Shown piece after piece: positions 20,240-30,659 of a stretch of 64,000 nucleotides of DNA. Within the stretch, counting starts at the first letter, position 1. Each line of letters opens with the position of its first letter. The translations under genes were made by a program, and so were the position numbers. Below the pieces are notes generated by a model. The model had not been told where the DNA came from. It did no database searches and was given only the letters and a program-made list of their open reading frames with translations. Source of the DNA: Impatiens glandulifera (lineage: Eukaryota; Streptophyta; Magnoliopsida; Ericales; Balsaminaceae); NCBI RefSeq assembly GCF_907164915.1, contig NC_061867.1, positions 41,152,338 to 41,216,337 of the forward strand. Reading direction: 5' to 3'.

Positions 20240-20618
20240 AATATGATCAGTAGGAATATATACTTGAAGCCTTCTTCTTACTCAAATCATCTCACCAGTC
20301 TAGATTCTTCTTCTTCGCCCTCCCGTAGCAACTAAATTGGTAAACTCATGATCCTTCTCCTTCAGATTTCTATACGTCTTTTCATTCAAGTTGTAGTTGT
20401 TGGAGATTCACTGTAAATCTGCAGATAAGTTTATCATTCATGCTCAACATAATGGTTTATATTTGCTGCCTTGAATTTGCTACATTTCTTTGTCTTTCTC
20501 AACCTGAAATCCATGAATATATATATATGTTTAGATGATATGAATGATACTAGGTCTATGAATCTGTAATGGATAATTTCATTTCTTTTGCGTACTGACT
20601 ACAGACGGATTCTGAAAG
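20240..20618 (+). promoter_or_regulatory. Promoter and 5' UTR of the RHM-like gene
   Basis: A TATA-like 'aatatatac' lies near 20251, only about 12 bp from the MULE A end. A C/T-rich leader follows. A plausible 5' UTR intron runs from about 20340 (ttg|gtaaac) to about 20604 (ctacag|acgg), just before the ATG at 20619. The gene's remaining proximal promoter is therefore extremely short, and upstream control must come from MULE DNA. Confidence 0.5.
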
Positions 20619-22804
20619 ATGGCGACGACATCAACATCAACATATATCCCGAAGAACATCCTTATTACCGGAGCAGCTGGATTCATCGCGTCTCATGTAG
20701 CCAACAGACTGATTCAAAACCATCCTAATTACAAAATTGTCGTACTCGACAAGCTCGATTACTGTTCTAATCTCAAAAACATATCACCATCTTCTCAATC
20801 ATCCCCAAATTTCAAATTCGTCAAAGGAGATATCGCCAGTCCTGACCTAGTCAACTACTTACTCACCACCGAATCAATCGACACCATAATGCACTTCGCA
20901 GCTCAAACGCACGTCGATAACTCCTTCGGCAACAGCTTCGAGTTCACCAAGAACAACATTTACGGCACGCACGTCCTCCTCGAGGCCTGCAAAATCACCT
21001 CCGGTCAGATCAGACGCTTCATCCACGTCAGTACTGACGAAGTCTACGGTGAAACAGACCAAGACGCGGTTGTAGGTAACCACGAAGCCTCTCAACTCCT
21101 CCCCTCTAATCCATACTCCGCTACAAAAGCAGGGGCGGAAATGCTTGTTATGGCCTACGCTAGATCGTATGGTTTACCTGTAATCACCACTAGAGGAAAC
21201 AATGTATACGGCCCGAAACAGTTTCCTGAGAAGCTCATCCCTAAATTCATCTTGTTGGCTATGAAAGGGAAATCTCTTCCGATTCACGGAGATGGTTCGA
21301 ATGTGAGAAGCTTTTTATACTGTGAAGATGTGGCGGAAGCGTTTGAGGTGATTCTTCATAAGGGTGAAGTTGGTCATGTTTATAACGTGGGTACGAAGAA
21401 GGAAAGACGGGTGATTGATGTTGCTAGAGATATCTGTAAGCTGTTTAACATGGATCCAGAAACGAGCATCGAGTTTGTTGATAACAGAGCGTTTAATGAC
21501 CAGAGGTAGTATAGTATACTGTATATTTATATGTCCATTCTCTTCTCGTTTCATTGCTGCTTCAACTCAATGTATTGCTTCCTGTTTCACAGGTATTTTC
21601 TGGACGATCAGAAACTGAATTACTTAGGGTGGTCGGAGAGGATGGGTTGGGAAGAGGGTTTGAAGAAGACAATGGAATGGTATATCGATAACCCCGATTG
21701 GTGGGGAGATGTTTCGGGTGCTTTACTTCCTCATCCGAGGATGCTTATGATGTCAGGCGGGATGGAAAGGCATCTGGACGGGCCTGAGACTTGCAGCCAC
21801 GATCCTTATCAGTTTCGCCAGACCTGTAAGGTGGCTGTTCCGGTTTCTAAAAGAAACAAGTTCTTGATCTATGGTAGGACTGGATGGATCGGCGGATTGC
21901 TTGGGAAGTTATGTGAGAAGGAAGGTATTCAATTCGAGTATGGCAAAGGACGGTTGGAGGATCGATCACAGGTTTTGGAAGATATTCGAGATGTTAAGCC
22001 TACACATGTCTTCAATGCGGCTGGTGTGACTGGTAGAACGAATTATGAGACTATAAGAACAAATGTGGCTGGGACTTTGAATTTAGCATATGCATGTAGA
22101 GAGAATGGTCTTCTAATGATGAATTTCGAAACTGGTTGCATTTTCGAGTATGATGTTGGCCATTCTGAAGGTTATCGTATCGGGTTCAACGAGGAGGACA
22201 AAGCCAAATTTACAAGTTTATTTTATTCAAAGACCAATGCCATGGTAATTAAAATTGTTTTTGTTTTAGCATCGATTGGGATTTGGGTAAATCCAATATT
22301 TGTTCATCCTATCCTACATGATGGCTTATTTTGAATTTTGATTGTGACTAGGTTGAGAATCAACTGAAAGAGTACGATAATGTCTGCACTCTTCGTATCG
22401 CTATGCCAATATCATCTGATCTAAGCAATCCCAGCAACTTGATAACCAAGATATCAAGATATAATAAGGTGGTTAACATTCCAAACAGCATGACAATCTT
22501 GGACGAGCTTCTACCAATCTCAATCGAGATAGCGAAGAGAAATCTAAGAGGCATTTGGAACATTACAAACCCGGGAGTTGTGAGCCAGAACGAGATTCTT
22601 GAGATGTACAAGAAATATATAGATCCTGAATTCAAGTGGAATAACTTTACATTTGAAGAACAAGCCAAGGTAATAGTAATCCCTCAAAGTAATATTGAGA
22701 TGTGTGCATCTAAATTGAAGAAGGAATTCCCGGAGTTACTATCGATAAAGGAGTCGTTGATCAAGTTCGTGTTTGAACCCAACAGGAGAATCGTTGCAGC
22801 TTGA
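20619..22804 (+). CDS. RHM: RHM-type UDP-rhamnose synthase, with altered C-terminal domain
   Basis: Exons 20619-21505, 21593-22244 and 22352-22804 splice with GT-AG into about 663 codons, the normal RHM length. RHM enzymes are cytosolic and make UDP-L-rhamnose from UDP-glucose for pectin and flavonoid glycosides. The N-terminal half does NAD-dependent 4,6-dehydration; the C-terminal half does NADPH-dependent 3,5-epimerisation and 4-reduction. Visible N-terminal motifs are GAAGFIASH (residues 18-26), STDE (138-141) and YSATK (166-170), all intact. In the C-terminal half the nucleotide loop GRTGWIGG (390-397) is present. However, the YxxxK motif is YSKTN (507-511), with the catalytic Lys changed to Asn, and about nine residues normally between VTGR and ETIR (the NVDWCE region) are missing. 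It is probably a dehydratase-only paralogue. No stops or frameshifts interrupt it. Confidence 0.92.
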
Positions 22805-23431
22805 TTGTTGCTGCAAAGAAGTGAAAGTTTAGGTATATTTTGAATATACATTTAAAGGCTGAAAATTGGATTTAATCATGAAGTATGTTAGGAAAATAGT
22901 TACCAGTAGATGAATGTTTCTTTTCAAATTTCATGTTCATTTGTTTCACAAACATTTTGCTTCTTTTTAATATCGAAAAAAGAGAACTATTACCTTGATT
23001 TCTCATAAACTTTGCTTAGAGTTCTTGCCCATCTTTGGATAAGCATTTAATTCACAATTCTCTTGGTAGTAGATAGCTTGATCAAGAGATAGCAAGAATT
23101 GCAGAAATGGTGGGATTCGGAAAGGAAGAACTAAGTAAAGTAGTAATCAATTCTGGAATATAAAACTAAGTCATACATATATCATTTTTTTTGTTACATC
23201 AAATGTCTATTTAAAACTTAAACTTGATATTTTCATTTGAGTATGAAATTTTAATTATATTATATGAATTTGAATTATCATAATTTTATTTATTTAAGAT
23301 TTTATCTTAAATGACAAGAGAAAGACAAGGATTATTTTTTTACTTGTTATTCTTTTGAAGATTTACACCTTCTAAACTATTTAATATTTAATTTTATAGA
23401 ATTTCGAAACGACGTAACTTTGTATACAATA
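22805..23431. other. 3' flank of the RHM-like gene, no gene seen
   Basis: AT-rich DNA. The first ~150 bases are probably 3' UTR. I see no further coding or repeat signal up to the hAT-like end at 23432. Confidence 0.5.
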
Positions 23432-23877
23432 TAAGGGTACAAGTAAAATAAAAAAAAAATTAAACCGAACTGATCAAAACCGACCGAAATAATTATAAAC
23501 CGATCGAGCTGAGTTCTGACTGGGTTCATAATTTCATGTTTTGACCCTAACCGGTTCGGTTGACGGTTTATATAATAAAAATTCACGGTTTAACTGACCA
23601 ACCGTTTATAGATCCGTTTATAGATGTGTTTTGATGTATTTTATAAATGTATATCTTTTATCCTAGTGATAAATGATGAACCTAATATTTTTTTTATTCA
23701 GGATTTGAATCTTGAAACAAATATCTATTATTTTGTATATTTAATGTTTTTTTTTCTTTTTTTAACTCATTTTAATTTAATTAATTCTAATATATATATT
23801 TTTAAGTTAAATAATAATTATTTTTATTTAATTTATTAAAATTTTATTATAAAACTCAACTACCTTTTTATTCTTTA

Positions 23878-23885
23878 TTTTATTA
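23878..23885. repeat. Target-site duplication of MULE C, left copy
   Basis: ttttatta immediately before GGGAAATTTGATG. The identical ttttatta follows the right end (33132-33139). Confidence 0.85.
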
Positions 23886-24497
23886 GGGAAATTTGATGAA
23901 ATGGCCCCCATAACAGGGGAAATCTCATAAAAGGCCCGCGCCTGCTAATGTTGGCAAAAAGAGCCATTTTGCCCTGCGAAATGTCAGAAATACCCCTTCG
24001 GCGCCAGATTTTACGCTCATTGACGCGAATTACTATTTACGCGATTTAGATTAAATCGCGTGATTTCATTCACGCGTTTTAGATGAAACGCGTGAATGAC
24101 AATTCGCGTTTTTCAATTAACGAGAATTCTCATCCACGCGTTGATGAACTCACGCGTTTTAGATGAAACGCGTGGATGGGAATTTGCATCTTTAGTCTTA
24201 TATATAATTTTTCGGCCCTAATTTAAAACAAAACCTCCTCGATTCTCCCTCCCACCCCGACTACGGCCGACTTTCCATTCCTACTTCCTTCAACATCCAT
24301 CATGATCATCGTCCTCAACATCATCGTTTCTCAACATCATCGTTCCTCAACATCATCGGGATCCTTCCAACATCATCGTTTTTCAACATCATCAGGTCAG
24401 TTTAGGGCTTAAGGTTTAGGTTTAGGTTTCGATTTATATTATACCGTTTATATTCATGGATATGGATGTATTTAGGTTTAGGGTTTGGTTTTGATGT
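23886..24497 (+). repeat. Left TIR of MULE C
   Basis: Matches 32487-33131 in inverse, including 'ggcgccrg', three palindromes of the form acgcgttttagatgaaacgcgt, 'ttcggccctaatttaaaaca' and the distal ttaggttt-type stretch. The ACGCGT words are also CGCG-box matches (the type bound by plant CAMTA factors); that reading is only suggestive. Confidence 0.9.
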
Positions 24498-24800
24498 ATT
24501 TTATGTCGTTTCCTATATATATATTGATGTATTTAGGTTTAGGGTTAGGTTTTGATGTATATTATATCGTTTATATTCATGGATATTGGTGTATTTAGGG
24601 TTTAAGGTTTGGTTTTGATGTATATTATGCTGTTTCCTATGTATATCGAAGTATTTGGGTTTAGGGTTAGGTTTCGATGTATATTCTGCCATTTATATTC
24701 ATGGATATTGTTGTATTTAGGGTTTAAGGTTTGGTTTTGATGTATATTATGTCGTTTCCTATATATACTGATTGATTGTTGGTTTTCCTATATATACTGA
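24398..24800. repeat. Tandem repeats with telomere-like words in MULE C
   Basis: Four imperfect units of about 110 bp, each with 'gtatttaggtttagggttt', 'ggttttgatgtatat' and 'tatattcatggatat'. Single TTTAGGG heptamers occur but are not a telomeric array. The last two units shorten to a 31-bp duplication (tatatactgattgattgttg). Confidence 0.7.
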
Positions 24801-24933
24801 TTGATTGTTGGTTTTCAATTACATGAATATTGTATGGTTAGCTATTGATGTATATTCTGTTGTTTATATTAATGGATATTGTAGTATTTAGATCCGGAGC
24901 TGCCGTTGTGGTTTTCTCAGTTCGTTAAACAAA

Positions 24934-25936
24934 ATGGTATGTAATAAAATGGTTGTTATATTGAATTGAAATGTTCATATTTATGTATTTAATAACAAAA
25001 CTCTTTTTTTTATAATATGCAGGCAACAAACACTGTTATGACCTTATGTCCCAATCAATTATCACCTGAAAATAATGTATGTTCTATTCTCTCTACTATG
25101 TCCATATTAACTAGTTTTGAATGTAATAACCATTATATTATTGTTTTACACAGTTGTTGATAGTTGAATTTGCTCGCACTTTTGGTGCAAGGGTGTCTCC
25201 GAAGTGGAGAGAAGATGTAACCCATGTTATTGCTTACACTGATCCCAATGGTGCATGCGGCCGAACTCAAAAAGTATTGAAGACAATTCTGAACGGGAAA
25301 TGGGTCCTTACTATTGATTGTGAGTCTTTGTTAACACGATTTGTTTCATACATATGTCTGTTAAATTAATATAAAAATTGTTTTGTGTAGGGATAAAATC
25401 ATCATTGAAAACCCAAAACTGTGTTGATGAGGAACCTTATGAGGTTAAACATGATAATCATGGAGCCCAAGGTGGTCTAAGAAAAGGCAGACTTCTGTTG
25501 TTGAATAATGTGAGTTTGGTCTTATTCCTCTTATCTGTACTTTTATTATTTTGCTTGATAACTGAAATTATTTTCTTTGTTTGTTTTTTAGCGTTCGAAA
25601 CTGTTCGACGGTTACATTTTTATATTTATAGGGAATTTCAACACACTTTACAAATAGGATCTCATTGAGTTAATAGTTGCTGGAGGTGGTAGTATTAAAG
25701 AATCGGATAATCTAGATTATCCATTTGCTGAGCCAAGGGATGCGAAAACTATAATAGTATATTTCGAGATATACAGCAGGTGTCGACCAATTGAAAAGGA
25801 TTTTGATGTTCTTCCCGACAATTGGCTTTATGAGACAGCGGCTGCTATGTCTTGGATATTGGATGAACATGTTGTTCCTCATACAAAGTTGCTTCAATCT
25901 GTTGCTTCTTGTGATTTGCAGCATTTGCTTACTTAA
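24934..25936 (+). pseudogene. Captured BRCA1/BARD1-type tandem-BRCT gene fragment in MULE C
   Basis: Five segments join with GT-AG sites: ATG at 24934-24936, then exons 25023-25076, 25154-25319, 25391-25509 and 25592-25936. The product reads NNLLIVEFARTFGARVSPKW, DVTHVIAYTDPNGAC, LNGKWVLTID-W-IKSSL, then VDEEPYEV, KLFDGYIF and LIVAGGGSI. This is the C-terminal tandem BRCT arrangement of plant BRCA1/BARD1, whose host proteins act in homologous-recombination repair. Trp is rebuilt exactly across the 25320-25390 intron. One TAG (25655-25657) lies in frame within the second BRCT; otherwise the frame runs to TAA at 25934. RING and other upstream domains are absent. The start codon comes from a short first exon of unknown origin. 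It could be an expressed truncated protein or a pseudogene. Confidence 0.85.
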
Positions 25937-26094
25937 TTTGGAGTTGTTTAGACTTATTGTTCTTTTATTTATGGTTTATTTATGATATTTATGGTTTATA
26001 ACAATACTTAATTTGGATATTTATGATTTATGGTGGTTTATATTACTGAATATTCTTCTATTTATGGTTTATTACTTTTGTTAACAATATCATA

Positions 26095-26400
26095 ACTTAT
26101 GCTTATTTAGAACAATCCAACATAACTCACGCGTATTGTTTATAATCACGCATATTCGCATTCTTTGTTTACAACATAACTCAAACAACAAGGAACAATG
26201 TTGTTATTCACGCGTTTGATCTAAAACGCGTGAATAAACTCACGCATTTTAGATGAAATGCATTCACGCGTTTCATCTAAAATGCGTGAGTTTATTCACG
26301 CGTTTTAGATGAAACGCGTGAATTTAAATTCTCGTCTTTCATCGTATATAATATTTTTGTGCCCTAATTTATAACAAAACCACGAATCACTAATTTCCCC
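26095..26400. repeat. Internal TIR-like segment of MULE C
   Basis: Palindromic acgcgttttagatgaaacgcgt units (26205-26325), then 'tatataatatttttgtgccctaatttataacaaaacc', follow the same order as the inner half of the left TIR (24130-24240). The outermost TIR bases are not repeated here. It separates the BRCT genes from the transposase and looks like the original inner TIR of a smaller element. Confidence 0.8.
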
Positions 26401-26433
26401 TTCTCTCTTCTCTCGCTTTCGCCACTCCGACTC

Positions 26434-26537
26434 GACCCTCCCCTGAAGAACTCGACCACGAGCAGCAGCAGCTGACGACTACGACGACACCACGAGACCC
26501 TCCCCTGAAGAACTCGACTACGAGCAGCAGCAGCTGA
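26434..26537. repeat. 62-bp tandem duplication in the leader of the MULE C transposase
   Basis: The block 'gaccctcccctgaagaactc' through 'gagcagcagcagctgac' occurs twice, with starts at 26434 and 26496. It is GC-rich compared with its surroundings and precedes the ATG-containing exon near 26559. Confidence 0.75.
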
Positions 26538-26785
26538 CCCACTACTCTTCGTTCTCAAAATGGGTATGTTTATTTTATGGTTTTTAGTGATTATGAACAC
26601 TAGGTTAGTTAAATTATAGTTTAGCTAGGTTGTATTCGAATGAATGGGAATCAATACTATGTTGTTATTATAGTATTAAGGTTTAGGGTTTGCTTGCTGG
26701 CATAGTGTAGCTGATTCACGCTCACGCGAATTAAGCTTTGAGGTAGAGTTTACTGGTATGTTTCGTGGAGATACAATGTTCCAAG

Positions 26786-26870
26786 AATTAACCACAAGTT
26801 TGCTTCAATGGACCTATTGGATAGGGAGCTCTTATCCCATTAGATTCATTGAAGCAAACTTATGGTAAAA
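26786..26870. ncRNA. Near-perfect hairpin, possible small-RNA precursor
   Basis: Two ~40-nt arms pair with few mismatches around a tiny loop at gagctc (26825-26830). The core pairing is ccacaagtttgcttcaatg with its inverse cattgaagcaaacttatgg. This length and pairing are those of a plant miRNA or siRNA foldback. I do not recognise a known miRNA in it. Confidence 0.45.
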
Positions 26871-26982
26871 AGTTGCGGCATTGGATTTCCTTAAACTCTA
26901 CGAGCAAACTCTCCTCGGTTATGGTAATGTTGTTGAACTTTTTTCAATTCTTGTGATGTTGTTGAACTATTTTCAATTGCAG

Positions 26983-27513
26983 CTCAAGTACCTGTACTTC
27001 TTTACTTTGATGGAGAGTGGAAAACTACGGATGATCTTACTCATTTTTCTGCAAAGTCAAACAGCGGTATGATTGTTCCCCAAAATTCTACTTATGCCCA
27101 ATTAGTTGATCAAATTTATTCTGCTACCGATGTTGACAAATCTAGATATGATTTATTGCTTCAAGCGAAGTATAATGCTCCTGGCATGATTGCCAAATTT
27201 TCTTATATAACTGATATAAAAAAAGATGTGGATGTGGAGTTCTTTTTACATGAAGCAGTTCTTTTTACATGAAGCAGAACATATCAAACAACGAGTGTGC
27301 CTTAAACCACCTGTTAAGGTTAAGAAAGGGCGACCTCAAACAAAGCGTAGGTCATCCCAAGGTGAAATTCGTAAGGTACCGAGAAGATGTAGCTCATGTG
27401 GTGGTCAGGGTCATAACAGGGCAACATGCAAATCAGTAATGCCTGCACCCTCTACTGCAAGAGCTGCAAGAGGATCATCATCTCAGTCGCCATCATCTCA
27501 GCCACAAACATGA
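26983..27513 (+). pseudogene. MULE C transposase, internally deleted
   Basis: After a splice acceptor (aattgcag, to 26982) the PB1-like domain reads VPVLLYFDGEWKTTDDLTHF, then NSTYAQLVDQIYSATDVDKS, RYDLLLQAKYN and DVDVEFFLHEA. It is joined directly to the C-terminal tail (EHIKQRVCLKPPVKVKKGRP, CCHC knuckle CSSCGGQGHNRATC). The MuDR, DDE and SWIM domains are missing. The junction carries a 19-bp tandem duplication of ttctttttacatgaagcag (27240-27258 and 27259-27277), a typical repair scar. No transposase activity is possible. Confidence 0.85.
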
Positions 27514-27689
27514 ATATTGTCTATGCAATTTTGAATATTGTCTATGTTTTTTTATTTGAAAGTTGAAAGTTGTATACTGATTGATTGTTGGTTTTCAATT
27601 TTGAATATTGTCTATGTTTTTTTATTTGAAAGTTGTACACAGATTGTATAATACATCCAGGTTGGCCATACAGTGACTCACGCATATAT
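27514..27689. other. 3' region of the deleted MULE C transposase
   Basis: It holds a 60-bp repeat of 'ttgaatattgtctatgtttt' units (27525-27630). Its 'tgattgattgttggttttca' words also occur at 24760-24820. No gene is seen. Confidence 0.5.
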
Positions 27690-27965
27690 ATTGCACAATG
27701 CTAAACTCACGTGTATTACAATATACGTGAGTCATATTGTAATACGTGTGAGTCATAACTCACGTGTATTACAATATACGTGAGTCATATTGTAATACGC
27801 GTGAGTCATAACTCACGTGTATTACAATATACGTGAGTCATATTGTAATACGCGTGAGTTATGACTCACGTGTATTACAATACACGTGAGTTATATTAGA
27901 ATATGCGTGAGTCATAAAAGACGCATATTGTAATACGCGTGAGTCATAACTCACGCATACGCATA
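27690..27965. repeat. Palindromic 53-bp tandem array of MULE C
   Basis: About four and a half units of 53 bp, each built as actcacgtgtattacaatat followed by its inverse atattgtaatacgcgtgagt. Every unit is itself a hairpin and contains G-box (CACGTG) or ACGCGT words. It lies between the convergent transposase and Ulp1-type genes, the same place as array 2 of MULE B. Confidence 0.9.
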
Positions 27966-28549
27966 TTATTACACATTTTTATGGTACCTATTACAACATT
28001 ATGTATGTGATGATGATGATAAACAATATTCAGTATTACACAATATCTTACAACAATAATTCAGTATTTACAAAACATGTTACAACAATAATTCAGTATT
28101 CACACATGTTACAACAATAATTCAGTGTTTACAACTTCATGGCTCTAAAATCTGGTGGTACAACCTGACTGCCCACTTTTCTCTATATAATTGCATATTG
28201 TTTGATATGAAATTTTCTAGACCAAGTTTAGCAGTCAGGTACTCTAAATACATTAATACAAAAACGCCACAGTCCCCACTCCATTCTGCTTTTGGTACTT
28301 CAGGGTGTAGTGAAGAACTTAAGGTCTCCAGTGCCATCAGAGAGTTGGATGTCTTTAAATTTAGCCCCTTTCGCAAATTCTTTCTTGAACTCTTTCTTCA
28401 GTTGCTCATTACAAGTCGACATAGGATCGACAACAATCGTCTTCTTTCTTGGACGAGGGACGATGTAGGGACTAAGTACAGCTTTCGACGCTGTCCTCTT
28501 TCTCTTAAATAGGATGTGGGATGCATCTTTCAGTACCACCACATCCTCA

Positions 28550-28740
28550 TCTATTTGCTTGTCCTCCTTCTTCTCTTCCTTCTTCTGCACAACGAAATGA
28601 TCGTCCACCTTCTTCTGCACCACCTTCCTACCCTTCTGCACCACCTTACTACCCCTCTGCACCCCCTTACTACCCCTCTACACCCCCTTCCTACCCCTCT
28701 GCACCCCCTTACTACCCCTCTGCACAACGAAATCATCGTC
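28550..28740 (-). repeat. Tandem repeats coding for QRGSKGV-type heptamers
   Basis: Imperfect units of about 18-21 nt (minus strand) encode runs of QRGSKGV, QRGRKGV and QKGRKVV flanked by two VDD[D/H]FVVQ blocks. One unit has a TAG in place of the Gln codon. The segment is strongly basic. Confidence 0.7.
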
Positions 28741-28845
28741 CACCTACAAAGAAATCATTGAATTAGGCAAGAAAAGCCTTCAATTAGTCCAAATGCAAGA
28801 AATATGCAAAGTGCGAGAATTGCACCAAATGCAAGAAATGCATAC

Positions 28846-29136
28846 CTCATCTTCATTATCCTCCACCTTCTCTTCCACCTTCTCTTCAACCTTCTCTTCC
28901 ACCTTCTCTTCAACCTTCTCTTCCACCTTCTCTTCAACCTTCTCTTCCACCTTCTCTTCAATCTTCTCTTCAACCTTCTCTTCAACCTTCTCTTCCACCT
29001 CATCTTCATTATCTTCCACCTGCTCCTCCACCTGCTTCTCCATCTGCTCCTCCACAGCTTCCTCAACATTCCCACCATCTTCATCTGTCTTCTCCTCCAA
29101 AGTCCCAACATTGTCCATCTCCAACAACGGCCCATC
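28846..29136 (-). repeat. Acidic VEEK-repeat exon of the MULE C gene
   Basis: A 291-nt (97-codon) exon with acceptor ttttgtag and donor gag|gtatgc. Its first ~25 codons are the same DGPLLEMDNVGTLEEKTDED module as the amplified exons. The rest is about eleven VEEKVEEK-type tetrapeptides from 12/24-nt repeats, plus two DNEDEV blocks. It is predicted to be highly acidic and helical. Confidence 0.8.
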
Positions 29137-29232
29137 CTACAAAAACCAGAAAAGCCTTCAATTAGTCCAAATGCAAGAAATATGCAAAGTGCGAGAATTG
29201 CACCAAATGCAAGAAATGCAAGAAATGCATAC

Positions 29233-30222
29233 CTCAATATTCAATTCACCATCTTCATATGTCTTCTCCTCCAAACTCCCAACATTGTCCATCTCCAACA
29301 ACGGCCCATCCTACAAAAACCAGAAAAGCCTTCAATTAGTCCAAATGCAAGAAATATGCAAAGTGCGAGAATTGCACCAAATGCAAGAAATGCATACCTC
29401 GATATTCAATTCACCATCTTCATCTGTCTTCTCCTCCAAAGTCCCAACATTGTCCATCTCCAACAACGGCCCATCCTACAAAAACCAGAAAAGCCTTCAA
29501 TTAGTCCAAATGCAAGAAATATGCAAAGTGCGAGAATTGCACCAAATGCAAGAAATGCATACCTCGATATTCAATTCACCATCTTCATATGTCTTCTCCT
29601 CCAAAGTCCCAACATTGTCCATCTCCAACAACGGCCCATCCTACAAAAACCAGAAAAGCCTTCAATTAGTCCAAATGCAAGAAATATGCAAAGTGCGAGA
29701 ATTGCACCAAATGCAAGAAATGCATACCTCGATATTCAATTCACCATCTTCATCTGTCTTCTCCTCCAAAGTCCCAACATTGTCCATCTCCAACAACGGC
29801 CCATCCTACAAAAACCAGAAAAGCCTTCAATTAGTCCAAATGCAATAAATATGCAAAGTGCGAGAATTGCACCAAATGCAAGAAATGCATACCTCGATAT
29901 TCAATTCACCATCTTCATATGTCTTCTCCTCCAAAGTCCCAACATTGTCCATCTCCAACAACGGCCCATCCTACAAAAACCAGAAAAGCCTTCAATTAGT
30001 CCAAATGCAATAAATATGCAAAGTGCGAGAATTGCACCAAATGCAAGAAATGCATACCTCGATATTCAATTCACCATCTTCATCTGTCTTCTCCTCCAAA
30101 ATCCCAACATTGTCCATCTCCAACAACGGCCCATCCTACAAAAACCAGAAAAGCCTTCAATTAGTCCAAATGCAAGAAATATGCAAAGTGCGAGAATTGC
30201 ACCAAATGCAAGAAATGCATAC
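29233..30222 (-). repeat. 165-bp tandem array of complete intron-plus-exon units
   Basis: Six units of exactly 165 bp. On the minus strand each is an 87-nt intron (gtatgcatttc...tttttgtag) plus a 78-nt exon coding DGPLLEMDNVGTLEEK[T/Y]DEDGELNIE-type modules of 26 residues. Exons are 29233-29310, 29398-29475, 29563-29640, 29728-29805, 29893-29970 and 30058-30135. The T/Y codon alternates strictly along the array, so the amplified unit is a 330-bp dimer. All splice sites are intact and all exons are phase 0. Older, diverged exons of the same kind flank it at 30223-30324 and 30412-30486. Confidence 0.9.
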
Positions 30223-30659
30223 CTCAATATTTTTTTCGTTCAACAAATCATGATCTTCATTTTCATTGTCCTCCCCAACATTGTTTTTCTCCAAGAGCCC
30301 AACAATGTCTTCCTCCTGTCCATCCTACAAAAAACAGAAAAGCCTTCAATTAGTCCAAATGCAAGAAATGCACCAATTAGTCCAAATGCAAGAAATGCAA
30401 GAAATACATACCTCAACATCATTCTCCTCCACAAGCCCAACATTGTCTTTCTCCAAAATCAGCACAACATTGTCTCCCTTCCCATCCTACAAAAAAGAAA
30501 AAATCCTTTAATTAGTCCAAATGCAAGAAATGCCAAATGCACGAAATTTATCATCATTCAAACTCATACCTCAGTGTTCACCTCAAAATCTTCCTCGTCC
30601 TTTTCTTCATCATTCTCCTTCTTTTTCTCCCCTTGTGTGGCAAAGTCTTGTTGTAGTTG

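Noticed and set aside
20874..21095. Minus-strand open frame within the RHM exon
   Set aside because: It is a shadow of the well-supported plus-strand coding exon.
24398..24800. Interstitial telomere repeats
   Set aside because: TTTAGGG words occur singly inside ~110-bp units and never in tandem heptamers.
26786..26870. Member of the miR159/319 family (it contains gggagctct)
   Set aside because: The mature miRNA sequence does not match beyond a few bases, and the word falls in the loop rather than on an arm.
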